Source: Alphaproteobacteria bacterium 65-37 (GTDB lineage: Bacteria; Pseudomonadota; Alphaproteobacteria; Reyranellales; Reyranellaceae). Taken from it: a DNA stretch of 34,738 nt. The notes below the pieces were generated by a model that worked only from the letters and a program-made list of their open reading frames with translations, was not told the origin of the DNA and did not search any database. Position 1 is the first letter of the stretch; each line of letters starts with the position of its first letter. The position numbers were made by a program, and so were the translations under genes. Positions 24,519 to 34,738 of this stretch are shown piece after piece. Where the stretch lies: NCBI GenBank assembly GCA_001897995.1, contig MKRV01000041.1, positions 1 to 34,738 of the forward strand, given 5' to 3'.

Positions 24519-25067
24519 ATGCCGCAGGGTCTGCCGTTCAAGGTCCAGAAGCTTGGCCACGCCGTGGTCTATGTCGCCGACCTGGAGCGCAGCAAGCGCT
24601 TCTACACCGAGGTGCTGGGCTTCAAGGTGTCCGACATCTATCCCGGCTCGATGATGCCGGGCGGCATGGTCTTCCTGCGCTGCAATGGCGACCATCACTG
24701 CCTGGCGCTGGTCGGCGGCCGCGGCGAGGGAGGCGAGGGCCCGAAGAGCCTGCATCATCTCGCCTTCGAGCTCGCCACCCTGGACGAGATCTTCCGTGCC
24801 CGCGATCACCTGAAAGCGCATGGTGCCAAGCTGGTCTACGAAGGCCGCCGTCGCGCCGGCTGCCAGATCTCGGTCGAGTTCCTCGATCCCGACGGCCATC
24901 ACCTCGAGCTCTACTGGGGCGTCGACCAGATCGGCTCCGACGACCGGGCACGGCCGGCCGAGGAATGGCGCCAGACCATGACCCTGGAGGATGCCGTGCG
25001 GGTCGCCCCGCCCGGCCAGGACACGACCCTGCGCGACTCCGACCTCAAGGGGCGCTTCGATGGCTGA
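24519..25067 (+). CDS. VOC-family metalloprotein (glyoxalase/extradiol dioxygenase type)
   Basis: 182 aa; ATG preceded by gggagg, 11 bp after the RraA-like stop. Metal-ligand positions of the vicinal oxygen chelate fold are present: H14 ('KLGHAVVYVADLERSKRFY'), H79/H80 ('SLHHLAFEL') and E130 ('DPDGHHLELYWG'). Chain length suits a single dioxygenase-type or lyase module with a C-terminal tail of about 45 residues. It could be a ring-cleaving dioxygenase, isomerase or lyase; the reaction cannot be fixed. Its end overlaps the next gene by 8 bp. Confidence 0.85.
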   Translation: MPQGLPFKVQKLGHAVVYVADLERSKRFYTEVLGFKVSDIYPGSMMPGGMVFLRCNGDHHCLALVGGRGEGGEGPKSLHHLAFELATLDEIFRARDHLKAHGAKLVYEGRRRAGCQISVEFLDPDGHHLELYWGVDQIGSDDRARPAEEWRQTMTLEDAVRVAPPGQDTTLRDSDLKGRFDG

Positions 25068-25668
25068 GAGCCTGATGTTTCACGACGGCAACCGCCGCCT
25101 GCAGGACGAATTTGACAGCCGCCGCATTGCCGATCGCCTGGTCGAGAAGCTGACCCACACGGAGTTCACGGCAAGCGATCGCGCCTTCATCGAAGGCGCG
25201 ATGTTCTTCTTCCTTGCGACGTCGGATGATCGCGGCCAGCCGGACTGCTCCTTCAAGGGCGGCACGCCGGGCTTCGTGAAGGTGATCGGCGCGAGCGAGC
25301 TCGCCTTTCCCGACTATGACGGCAATGGGATGTTCAAGAGCCTGGGCAATATCCTGGCCAATCCCAGTGTCGGGCTCTTGTTCATCGACATGGGCGAGAA
25401 GCCGCGCCGGGTCAGGGTCAATGGCGAGGCGACCGTCAGCCGCGACGATCCGCTGATGCAGCGCTTTGCCGGTGCGCAGCTCCTGGTCCGGGTGAAGGCA
25501 CGCGCGATCTTTCCCAATTGCCCGCGCTACATCGTGACGCCGGGCGCAAGCGACGCCTCCAGGTACGCACCGCGTCCCGGCTACGAACCGCCGGAGCCCG
25601 CCTGGAAGGGGTTCGACGACTTCAAGGACTACATCCATCCAAGGCAGAAAACACCCGAGGGTGCTTGA
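25060..25668 (+). CDS. Pyridoxamine 5'-phosphate oxidase-family flavin-binding protein
   Basis: 202 aa from ATG at 25060, overlapping the VOC gene; an ATG at 25075 is an alternative. The split-barrel pattern 'FIEGAMFFFLATSDDRGQPD' and 'KSLGNILANPSVGLLFIDMG' is that of PPOX-type FMN/F420-binding proteins. These include pyridoxine oxidases and general flavin reductases. The gene is separate from B6 synthesis genes, so a role as a reductase in the local pathway is more likely. No membrane or export signal. Confidence 0.82.
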   Translation: MAESLMFHDGNRRLQDEFDSRRIADRLVEKLTHTEFTASDRAFIEGAMFFFLATSDDRGQPDCSFKGGTPGFVKVIGASELAFPDYDGNGMFKSLGNILANPSVGLLFIDMGEKPRRVRVNGEATVSRDDPLMQRFAGAQLLVRVKARAIFPNCPRYIVTPGASDASRYAPRPGYEPPEPAWKGFDDFKDYIHPRQKTPEGA

Positions 25669-25822
25669 AAAGGGCTGACTCCGAGTTGCTCTGAAACGCG
25701 CACCACGTGAACTGTCCAGGCTTCATCGGCTTTGACCTTCCATATCGCTCCGCGATCGGCTTGCTCGACGCCGCAGACCTTTGGCGGCAGACTTTCCGGG
25801 ATCGAGTGTGGAGGATTGAGCG

Positions 25823-27301
25823 GTGAGCAAGCGGTTCGCGATCATCGGGGCCGGCATGTCGGGCATCCTGACGGCCATCAAGCTCAAGGAACGCGGCATC
25901 ACGGATTTCGTGATCTACGAAAAGGCGTCCCGGCTGGGCGGCACCTGGCGCGACAATACCTATCCCGGCCTGTCCTGCGACGTGCCGAGCCATGTCTATG
26001 CGTATTCCTTCGAGCTGAAGCCCGACTGGACGCACCGCTTCTCGCCGGGCGCGGAGATCCAGGGCTATTTCGAAGGCGTGGCGAAGAAGTACGACCTCGA
26101 TCGCCACTTCCGTTTCGACAGCGAGATCGAGCGCGCCGAGTATCGTGGCGGCCGCTGGCATCTTTCGATCAAGGGCGGTGCTGCCGATAGCGTCGATTTC
26201 GTGATCGCAGCGACCGGCGTGCTGCATCATCCTGCGACGCCCGACATTCCGGGACTCGGCGATTTCAAGGGCGCATGCTTCCATTCCGCCCGCTGGGACC
26301 ATTCGGTTGCGCTCGAAGGCAAGCGGGTAGGCATCATCGGGACGGGCTCGACGGCCATCCAGATCGTGCCCGCGCTGGTCGATCGGGTCGGGCAACTGGT
26401 CCTGTTCCAGCGCACGGCGCAGTGGGTGCTGCCGCTGGCCAATCCACCCTACAGCGCGGACGAGCATGCGATGTACCGCGCCTCGCCGGAAGCGCTCCAG
26501 CAGTCCTATGATTTCTGGTCGGCGCGCTTCGTCGACACCTTTGCGCGTGCCGTGATCGGCGATCAGGACGAGCTGCACAAGATCGAGGCGGCCTGCCGCA
26601 GCAATCTCGAAGAGAATGTGCACGACCCCGAGCTCAGGCGGCGGCTCACGCCCGACTATCGCGCCGCCTGCAAGCGGCTGATCATGTCGGACATCTTCTA
26701 TCCGGCGGTGCAGAAACCCAACGTCACCCTGGTCACCGACGGCATCGAGCGCATCGAGGCCGCGGGCGTGCGAACGAAGGATGGCGTCCTGCACGAGCTC
26801 GATGTGCTGGTTCTGGCGACCGGCTTCGACGGCCACGCCTTCCTGCGGCCCATCGACGTGATCGGCGAAGGTGGGCTGCGGCTGGCCGACGCCTGGGCCG
26901 ATGCCAACGAGGCCTACCGGTCGGTCGCGGTGCCGGGGTTTCCCAACTTCTACATGCTGGTCGGGCCCAACAGCCCGATCGGGAATTTCTCCGTGATCCT
27001 GATCTCCGAGCTGCAGCTTGCCTATGTGCTGCAACTCGTCGACCTGGTGCTGCAGGGCAGATGTCACGCCGTGGCGCCGTCGAAAGCCGCCACGCAGCGT
27101 TTCAATACGGCACTGCGCGAGGCCATGAAGGGGACGGTCTGGGTTACCGGATGTCGCAGCTGGTATCTCGACCGTAACGGCAATCCCGCCCTCTGGCCGT
27201 GGAGCTTCGATCGCTTCCGGACCGAGATGCAGGCGCCCGATCTCGTCGATTTCGATTTGGTCGCGAGAGAGACGACACCGCAGGCGGCCGCGTCCAGCTA
27301 G
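25823..27301 (+). CDS. FAD-dependent monooxygenase, Baeyer-Villiger type
   Basis: 492 aa with a GTG start preceded by ggagg; no in-frame ATG fits better. FAD motif G9-x-G11-x-x-G14, then the Baeyer-Villiger fingerprint with F148-x-G150-x3-H154-x3-W158-D159, and a second Rossmann motif G173-x-G175-x2-A178 for NADPH. Such enzymes turn ketones into esters or lactones, or oxidise nitrogen or sulfur. The 154-bp gap before it shows no clear promoter. Not obviously tied to the RraA/VOC/PPOX genes, though on the same strand. Confidence 0.9.
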   Translation: MSKRFAIIGAGMSGILTAIKLKERGITDFVIYEKASRLGGTWRDNTYPGLSCDVPSHVYAYSFELKPDWTHRFSPGAEIQGYFEGVAKKYDLDRHFRFDSEIERAEYRGGRWHLSIKGGAADSVDFVIAATGVLHHPATPDIPGLGDFKGACFHSARWDHSVALEGKRVGIIGTGSTAIQIVPALVDRVGQLVLFQRTAQWVLPLANPPYSADEHAMYRASPEALQQSYDFWSARFVDTFARAVIGDQDELHKIEAACRSNLEENVHDPELRRRLTPDYRAACKRLIMSDIFYPAVQKPNVTLVTDGIERIEAAGVRTKDGVLHELDVLVLATGFDGHAFLRPIDVIGEGGLRLADAWADANEAYRSVAVPGFPNFYMLVGPNSPIGNFSVILISELQLAYVLQLVDLVLQGRCHAVAPSKAATQRFNTALREAMKGTVWVTGCRSWYLDRNGNPALWPWSFDRFRTEMQAPDLVDFDLVARETTPQAAASS

Positions 27302-27324
27302 GGAGAAGCCAGTATTCTCGCCTG

Positions 27325-29702
<2,378 letters not shown>

Positions 29703-29725
29703 TCGGCTGGCGAAAACGACGGCAT

Positions 29726-29753
29726 GAGGGTTGTCTCCTGGCGGACAACCCTC
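29726..29753. terminator. Bidirectional hairpin terminator between katG and the SDR gene
   Basis: A perfect 10-bp stem (gagggttgtc, 29726-29735, with gacaaccctc, 29744-29753) and 8-nt loop lies between two convergent genes, 23 bp after the katG stop. It has only a weak T-rich tail (aatcttgctgtt). Confidence 0.6.
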
Positions 29754-29800
29754 AATCTTGCTGTTGCTCCGTGCGGCACTTGCTCCAATGGCCGTCTCGC

Positions 29801-30544
29801 TTACAGCGTGTTCATACAGAAGCCGCCGTCGATCAGGATGTTCTGGCCGGTGATGTAGGCTGCCGAGGCGCTGCACAGGAAGGCGCAGGTATCGCCGAAC
29901 TCGGCCGGGTCGCCGTAGCGGCCGGCCGGGATCGCAGCGGAGATCTTCTGCACGTCGCCGCCCAGCGCCTTGGCGCGTTCCGTGGCGAACGACCCCGGCA
30001 GCAGGTTGTTGATCGTGACGTTGCGGGCGGCGACCTGGCGGGAGACGCCGGCCACGAAGCCGGTCAGGCCGAGGCGTGTCGCGTTCGACAGGTCGAGGTT
30101 GATGAACGGCCGCACGCTGGTCATCGAGGTGACGTTGACGATGCGGCCGAAGCCGCGCGCCATCATGCCGTCGACGCAATGGGTGATCGTCGCCACCGCC
30201 GCCAGGAAATTGGCGTCGATCGCCCGTGACCAGTCCTCGGGCGTCAGCTCGCGGAAGTCCTTCTTGGGCGGCCCGCCGGCATTGTTCACCAGGATGTCCG
30301 GCTCCTGGCAGGCGGCGAAGAGGGCGTTGCGGCCCTCCGGCGTGGCGACATCGGCAACCACCGTCGTGACACGCGCGCCGGTCGACTCGCGCAGCGCCGC
30401 CGCCGTCTCTTCGAGCTTCTCGCGCCGCCGACCGTTGATCACCAGCTCGCAGCCGGCGGCGGCCAACGATTGCGCGCAGGCGCGTCCCAGCCCGTCGCTG
30501 CTCGCGCAGACGATCGCCTTTCGCCCTTCGATGCGAAGATCCAT
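29801..30544 (-). CDS. Short-chain dehydrogenase/reductase-like protein with altered catalytic site
   Basis: 247 aa from ATG at 30544 preceded by ggagg. The Rossmann fold is clear ('AIVCASSDGLGRACAQSLAA', 'DILVNNAGGP'), and the C-terminus 'YITGQNILIDGGF' is typical of 3-oxoacyl reductase-like SDRs. Two features are off. The nucleotide motif is ASSxGLG rather than TGxxxGIG, and after S140 the usual YxxxK is S153-N-A-T-R157, so Tyr and Lys are Ser and Arg. A recognised divergent BKR-like SDR group shows such mismatches. The activity is uncertain; reduction by the standard mechanism is doubtful. Confidence 0.88.
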   Translation of the reverse strand: MDLRIEGRKAIVCASSDGLGRACAQSLAAAGCELVINGRRREKLEETAAALRESTGARVTTVVADVATPEGRNALFAACQEPDILVNNAGGPPKKDFRELTPEDWSRAIDANFLAAVATITHCVDGMMARGFGRIVNVTSMTSVRPFINLDLSNATRLGLTGFVAGVSRQVAARNVTINNLLPGSFATERAKALGGDVQKISAAIPAGRYGDPAEFGDTCAFLCSASAAYITGQNILIDGGFCMNTL

Positions 30545-30610
30545 CGTTTCCTCCCTGAAAATGGCTTCAGCCAGCTCTACGCGAAGCTGTCCGCCGAGAT
30601 TGTCGCAGGT

Positions 30611-30653
30611 TTGACAGTCTCTCCCAGGGCCCGGCGCAAAGCTTTGCGCAAAG
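30611..30653 (+). promoter_or_regulatory. Palindromic operator-like site and -35-like box before the TRAP binding protein
   Basis: TTGACA (30611-30616) is a consensus -35. 17 bp later begins GCGCAAAGCTTTGCGC (30634-30649), a perfect 16-bp palindrome; an overlapping 12-bp palindrome (30642-30653) gives two GCGCAAAGC copies 12 bp apart. No good -10 is visible, and the palindrome occupies that spot, as for a repressor operator. It lies 24 bp before the start at 30674. Confidence 0.5.
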
Positions 30654-30673
30654 CCGATAGACGGGAGGAAAAG

Positions 30674-31768
30674 ATGAAGCGTCGCGCATTCGCCAGATCG
30701 ACCGCTTTGGGAGCCCTTGCGAGCACCGTCGCCGCGCCCGCCTTCGCGCAATCCTCGCCGGCGGTGAACTGGCGCCTGGTTTCGAGCTTTCCCAAGACGC
30801 TCACGATCTCCTACGACGCCTGCGTCGGCTTCGTGAAACGGGTGGCCGAGCTCACCGAGGGGAGGTTCCAGATCAAGCTCTTCGGACCGGGCGAGATCGT
30901 GCCGGCCTTTCAGGTGCTCGACGCCGTCCAGAACGGGACGGTCGAGGCGGGCTTCACCGCGTCCTATTTCTATGTCGGCAAGGATCCGACCTTCGGCTTC
31001 GCCACGGCACTGCCCTTCGGCTTGAACACGCGCCAGCAGAACGCCTGGATGCTGCGCGGCGACGGGCTTCGTCTCAACAACGAGTTCTTCCGCGCCTACA
31101 ACGTCTCCTATGTGCCGATGGGACTGACCGGCGCGCAGATGGGCGGCTGGTTCCGCAAGGAGATCAAGAGCCGCGAGGACCTGAAGGGCCTCAAGATGCG
31201 GATCGGCGGCCTGGCTGGCGAGATCATGAGCCGGCTGGGCGTCATTCCGCAGAGCATTCCGGCGGGCGACGTCTATCCGTCACTGGAACGCGGCTCGATC
31301 GATGCTGTCGAATATGTCGGTCCCTTCGACGACGAGCAGCTCGGGCTGCACCGTGTGGCGAAGTACTACTATTACCCCGGCTGGTGGGAGGGCAGCGTCC
31401 AGGTCGGCAACTTCGTCGGGCTCGAGAAGTGGAACGCTCTGCCGCCGCTCTATCGCGCCGCCTTCGTGGCGGCGGCGACCGAAGCGCAGGACCTGATCCT
31501 GGCCGGCTATGATGCCCTGAACGGCGCTGCGCTGCGGCGTCTGGTCGCCAAGGGCACCGAGCTGCGGCCCTTTCCGCGCGAGGTCATGGTCCAGGCCTAC
31601 GAGGTCGCCTTCGCCTATTACGACGAGCTGGCGGCCAAGAACGACAAGTTCAAGACGATCTACGACAACTGGAAGGCCTTCGGCGCAGACGTCCTGCCTT
31701 GGTACCAGCTCGCCGAAGGGACCTACGACAACTTCGTCTACGCGGAATACTCGAAGCGCAATCGCTGA
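30674..31768 (+). CDS. TRAP transporter substrate-binding protein, TakP (2-oxoacid) type
   Basis: 364 aa from ATG at 30674 with gggaggaaaag in front; a longer frame from 30470 lies across the divergent gene. The N-terminus (MKRRAFARSTALGAL to 'APAFAQ') is an export signal. It resembles Rhodobacter sphaeroides TakP: 'FGPGEIVPAFQVLDAVQNGT', 'SYFYVGKDPTFGFATALPFG' and 'YYYYPGWWEG'. Q155 and R176 fall at the TakP ligand-contact positions; the E-W pair that helps hold sodium is E213-Y214 here. No DctQ/DctM membrane genes are in the window, so it is an orphan or has them elsewhere. Likely ligand: a 2-oxoacid or similar carboxylate. Confidence 0.9.
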   Translation: MKRRAFARSTALGALASTVAAPAFAQSSPAVNWRLVSSFPKTLTISYDACVGFVKRVAELTEGRFQIKLFGPGEIVPAFQVLDAVQNGTVEAGFTASYFYVGKDPTFGFATALPFGLNTRQQNAWMLRGDGLRLNNEFFRAYNVSYVPMGLTGAQMGGWFRKEIKSREDLKGLKMRIGGLAGEIMSRLGVIPQSIPAGDVYPSLERGSIDAVEYVGPFDDEQLGLHRVAKYYYYPGWWEGSVQVGNFVGLEKWNALPPLYRAAFVAAATEAQDLILAGYDALNGAALRRLVAKGTELRPFPREVMVQAYEVAFAYYDELAAKNDKFKTIYDNWKAFGADVLPWYQLAEGTYDNFVYAEYSKRNR

Positions 31769-31773
31769 TCAGA

Positions 31774-32466
31774 CTATCCACGCGACGCATCGGCGGCGCG
31801 TGGGCCGGCGACGGCGGCGAGCTTCGTGGCATTGCGCACGAACACGCGGCCGTATTCGATCCGGATCAGCCGCCCGTCCTGCCACCTGCGCAGCACCCGA
31901 TTGACGGTCTGCCGCGAGGCGCCGACCATGGCCGCCAGCGCCTCCTGGGGCATGCGTTCCGAGGAAGCCTCGTTGCTCGCCGTCTGCATGAGCACTTGGG
32001 CGAGGCGCTGCGGCAACGGCGTCGCGCGCATCTCGGCCAGCATGCTCATCGCCTCGCGGATGTCTCGGCAGATCAGATGGGCGAAATGCAGGGTGTAGCG
32101 CGGCTCGCGCTCGATGATGGCATTGAAGCCTGCCATGGAGAGATGCAGCAGACGTGTCGGACCGACGGCGACGGCGTCCTGGAAGCGCGGCTGATGGTCG
32201 AGGACCGAGAGATGGCCGAACCATCCGCCCGGCTTCAGGATCCGGTAGAGAATGTGCTTGCCGGCCGTGGTGTTGGCGACCAGGCGGACCTCGCCCGACA
32301 GCACTGCGAATTGCCCTGTCGCCTCGTCGCCGGTGGCGTAGATCAGGGTATCGGACGCGACCTCGCGCTGGTTCGACTTGTCGAGGATGACGTCGGCGAG
32401 CGGCGCCGGCAGGCCGGCGAACCAGCCATGCCGCAGCAGAATTTCCTTCGCCGTCTCGCGGTTCAC
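31774..32466 (-). CDS. Crp/Fnr-family transcriptional regulator
   Basis: 230 aa with a GTG start (32464-32466) overlapping the RND stop as GTGA. Residues ~15-125 are a cyclic-nucleotide-binding-like domain ('YATGDEATGQFAVLSGEVRL', 'LKPGGWFGHLSVLDHQ'), then a dimer helix and a winged helix with 'MVGASRQTVNRVLRRWQDG' as recognition segment. The 'RSA' cAMP contact of CRP is not conserved ('PRFQDAVAV'), and there is a single Cys, so it is neither CRP- nor FNR-like in sensing. It likely regulates the RND pump or a nearby promoter. Confidence 0.9.
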   Translation of the reverse strand: MNRETAKEILLRHGWFAGLPAPLADVILDKSNQREVASDTLIYATGDEATGQFAVLSGEVRLVANTTAGKHILYRILKPGGWFGHLSVLDHQPRFQDAVAVGPTRLLHLSMAGFNAIIEREPRYTLHFAHLICRDIREAMSMLAEMRATPLPQRLAQVLMQTASNEASSERMPQEALAAMVGASRQTVNRVLRRWQDGRLIRIEYGRVFVRNATKLAAVAGPRAADASRG

Positions 32467-34738
32467 CGCCCCGTTCCGCCGATCATCCCCTTGATCTTCT
32501 CGCGAGCCCGCTGGAAGGCGACGTAAAGACCCGGGATCACGAAGATGCCCAGGCAGGCGGCGGCCAGCATGCCACCGAACACCGCCGTGCCGACGGCACG
32601 CTGGGTGGCCGCGCCGGCGCCCGAGGCGATCACTAGCGGCACCAGGCCGAGGATGAAGGCGAAGGACGTCATCATCACCGCGCGGAAACGCAGGCCCGCC
32701 GCGGTGGTGGCGGCGGTCACGACATCGGCGCCCTTGTCGCGTTCGGCCATCGCGAACTCGATGATCAGGATGGCGTTCTTGGCAGCGAGCGCGATCAGCA
32801 CCACGATGCCAATCTGGGCGTAGATGTTGTTGTCGAGCCCCGCCAGGAACAGCGCCGTCACGGCGCCGAACAGGCCAACCGTGACCGAGAGCAGGGCCGC
32901 TACCGGAATGGCGGTGCTTTCATAGAGGCCGACCAGGAAGAGGTAGGCGAACACCACGGCGAGGCCCAGGATGAAGCCGGTCTGGCCGCTGGCGGCCTTC
33001 TCCTGCAACGCCGTGCCGGTCCATTCGTAGCCGTAACCCGACGGCAGGGTCGTCTGGGCGAGCCTCTCCATGGCGGCGATCGCGTCGCCCGAAGAGAAGC
33101 CGGGTGCCGGCGCACCGTTCAAGGTCACCGAGCGCAGGTTGTTGTAGCGCACGATCGAGGAGGGCGCGGTCACCATCTCTATGTTGGCGACGGCCTGCAG
33201 CGGCACCAGCTCGCCGCTGGCGGCGCGCACGCGCACGCGGAACACGTCGTTCACCGACCTGCGGTCCGAGGCTTCGGCCTGGATCTTCACCTGCCAGGTG
33301 CGGCCGAACAGGTTGAAGTCGTTGGTGTAAGTGCCGCCCATCGAGGTCTGCAGGGCCGAGAAGATGTCGGCGATGCTGACGCCCAGCGCCTGCGCCCGCT
33401 CGCGGTCGAGCTTGAGGTTGATCTGCGGCGTCGACGCACCATAGGTCGTGAAGACACCGGCCAGTTGAGGCACCTGCTGGGCCGCCACCATCATGCCGCG
33501 CGCCACGGCGGCGAGCTCGGTCGGCGGGGCGCCAGTCAGGGTCTGGAGTTGGAACTCGAAGCCCGAGGAGTTGCCGAGACCCATGATGGGCGGCAGGTTG
33601 AAGGCGAAGACGTTGGCCGCGGCGATCTGGCTGAAGGCGACGTTCAGTTCCTTCAGCGCATAGAACACCGAAAGATTGGCCTCCTTGCGCTCGTCGAACG
33701 GCTTCATGGCCACGACCACCAGCGCACGGTTGGGCAGCGCCAGGCCGTCGAGCAGGCTGTAGCCCGACACCGTGAAGACGCTCTGCAGCCAGGGCTTGCC
33801 CTGGATGGTCTTCTCGACCTGGTCGACGGCGCCCAGGGTGCGGTTGGTCGAAGCAGCGTCGGGAAGCTGCACCTCGGCCATGAAGGCGCCCTGATCTTCG
33901 TCGGGCAGGAAGCCCGACGGCACCAGGGAGCCGATGCCGCCGGTCGCCAGCACGAAGCCTGCGACCAGCAGCACGGCCACGATGCCGCGCCGTGCCAGCG
34001 GCGTCACGATCCGGACATAGCCGTCGCGGGTCTTGTCGATGCCGTTCTGCATCCAGGCGATGACACCGGTCGGCTTCTTCTTGTGACGCAGGATCAGCGA
34101 GCAGAGGGCGGGCGAGAGGGTCAGCGCGTTGATCGCCGAGATCACCATCGACACCGAGACGGCGACGGCGAACTGCGAATAGAGCTGGCCGGAGATGCCC
34201 GGAATGAAGGCCGTCGGTATGAAGACCGAGAGCAGCACCAGGGTGATGGCGATGATCGGCCCGGTCACCTGGCCCATCGCCTTCTCGGTCGCCTCGGCCA
34301 CCGTGAGGTTGGGTTCGTGCTCCAGGATGTGCTCGACCGCTTCGACCACGACGATGGCGTCGTCGACCACGATGCCGATCGCCAGCACCAGCGCCAGAAG
34401 CGAGATGGTGTTGGCCGAGAAGCCGAAGGCCAGCATGACGGCGAAGGTGCCGATCAGGGCCACCGGCACGGCGACGATGGGGATGACGGTGGCGCGCAGA
34501 TTGCCCAGGAAGACGAAGACCACGATCGCCACCAGCACGAAGGCCTCGATCAGGGTCGTGACCACGCTCTTGATCGTGGCCTTCACGAACACCGTGGTGT
34601 CGTACATCACGTCGTAGGCGACATCCTCGGGAAAGCGCGGCTCGAGCTCCTTCATCGCCTTGCGCACGCCCTCGGCGGTGGCCAGGGCATTGGCGCCGGG
34701 AAGCTGGAAGATCTGGATGCCCGAGGCCGGCTGGCCGT
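32463..34738 (-). CDS. RND multidrug efflux transporter, HAE1 family (N-terminus outside window)
   Basis: At least 758 codons; the gene runs off the window end, and the frame is open there ('GQPASGIQIFQLPGANALAT' before the first visible GTG). It is an AcrB/MexB-like inner-membrane pump: 'LALVLAIGIVVDDAIVVVEA' carries the proton-relay Asp pair, 'VALIGTFAVMLAFGFSANTI' is an N-terminal TM region, and 'LAAKNAILIIEFA' has the TM10 Lys. 'FNLPPIMGLGNSSGFEFQLQ' is a typical periplasmic segment. It pumps hydrophobic compounds with a membrane-fusion and an outer-membrane partner, which are not seen here. It overlaps the Crp/Fnr-type gene downstream by 4 bp. Confidence 0.95.
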   Translation of the reverse strand, partial: GQPASGIQIFQLPGANALATAEGVRKAMKELEPRFPEDVAYDVMYDTTVFVKATIKSVVTTLIEAFVLVAIVVFVFLGNLRATVIPIVAVPVALIGTFAVMLAFGFSANTISLLALVLAIGIVVDDAIVVVEAVEHILEHEPNLTVAEATEKAMGQVTGPIIAITLVLLSVFIPTAFIPGISGQLYSQFAVAVSVSMVISAINALTLSPALCSLILRHKKKPTGVIAWMQNGIDKTRDGYVRIVTPLARRGIVAVLLVAGFVLATGGIGSLVPSGFLPDEDQGAFMAEVQLPDAASTNRTLGAVDQVEKTIQGKPWLQSVFTVSGYSLLDGLALPNRALVVVAMKPFDERKEANLSVFYALKELNVAFSQIAAANVFAFNLPPIMGLGNSSGFEFQLQTLTGAPPTELAAVARGMMVAAQQVPQLAGVFTTYGASTPQINLKLDRERAQALGVSIADIFSALQTSMGGTYTNDFNLFGRTWQVKIQAEASDRRSVNDVFRVRVRAASGELVPLQAVANIEMVTAPSSIVRYNNLRSVTLNGAPAPGFSSGDAIAAMERLAQTTLPSGYGYEWTGTALQEKAASGQTGFILGLAVVFAYLFLVGLYESTAIPVAALLSVTVGLFGAVTALFLAGLDNNIYAQIGIVVLIALAAKNAILIIEFAMAERDKGADVVTAATTAAGLRFRAVMMTSFAFILGLVPLVIASGAGAATQRAVGTAVFGGMLAAACLGIFVIPGLYVAFQRAREKIKGMIGGTGR

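Noticed and set aside
25669..25822. Small inverted repeat (atcgc-tcc-gcgat) before the monooxygenase as an operator
   Set aside because: Five base pairs is within chance in DNA of this composition.
25622..27067. Minus-strand open frame of 481 codons opposite the monooxygenase
   Set aside because: The plus strand carries a full Baeyer-Villiger fingerprint and two Rossmann motifs; the antisense has none.

Overview
The window is about 34.7 kb of GC-rich bacterial chromosome. Gene content suggests a soil- or water-dwelling alphaproteobacterium with wide catabolic range, perhaps a Bradyrhizobium or Reyranella relative. That assignment rests on gene style only (fused LivHM permease, xanthine-dehydrogenase-type enzymes, many orphan catabolic operons, frequent ATGA stop/start overlaps); there is no rRNA or marker gene. 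No tRNA, CRISPR array, transposase or phage gene was seen.

Layout. (1) 1-10968, plus strand: the 3' end of a molybdenum hydroxylase large subunit, a 6-hydroxynicotinate reductase-like Fe-S protein, a UPF0280 (ApbE-like) protein, an 'amino acid synthesis' family protein and an NTF2-like protein. These overlap by 4 bp except for a 9-bp gap after UPF0280. Then come a branched-chain-amino-acid-type ABC importer (binding protein, fused LivH-LivM permease, LivG, LivF) and a HyuA-type ATP-dependent hydantoinase/oxoprolinase subunit translationally coupled to livF. Together they look like an uptake and breakdown system for an N-heterocyclic or cyclic-amide compound. (2) 10975-17461, minus strand: a polyamine-type ABC importer (ATPase, two permeases, binding protein) followed by small and large subunits of an N,N-dimethylformamidase-like enzyme with the candidate iron ligands in place. 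(3) 17661-20066, plus strand: two mandelate racemase/muconate lactonizing-type enolases, divergent from the importer and separated from each other by a repeat element. (4) 20081-23756, minus strand: amidase, aspartate dehydrogenase-like protein and GMC oxidoreductase in one operon. (5) 23821-27301, plus strand: RraA/HMG-aldolase-like protein, VOC metalloprotein and PPOX-family flavoprotein, then a Baeyer-Villiger-type flavin monooxygenase. (6) 27516-29702, plus strand: catalase-peroxidase katG, ending at a hairpin terminator facing (7) a divergent SDR (29801-30544, minus) that lacks the catalytic Tyr and Lys. (8) 30674-31768, plus strand: an orphan TakP-type TRAP binding protein with a perfect 16-bp palindrome just upstream. 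(9) 31774-34738, minus strand: an RND efflux pump cut by the window end, with a Crp/Fnr-type regulator whose GTG start overlaps the pump's stop codon.

Most unusual features: the hydroxylase/reductase/UPF0280/AA_synth/importer/HyuA cassette; an inverted-repeat element read in frame through the end of the UPF0280 gene; a second such element between an importer's binding-protein and permease genes, and a third whose end forms the ribosome binding site of an enolase gene; and short tandem duplications at two consecutive stop/start junctions of the dimethylformamidase-linked importer. No intergenic stretch reaches 300 bp.
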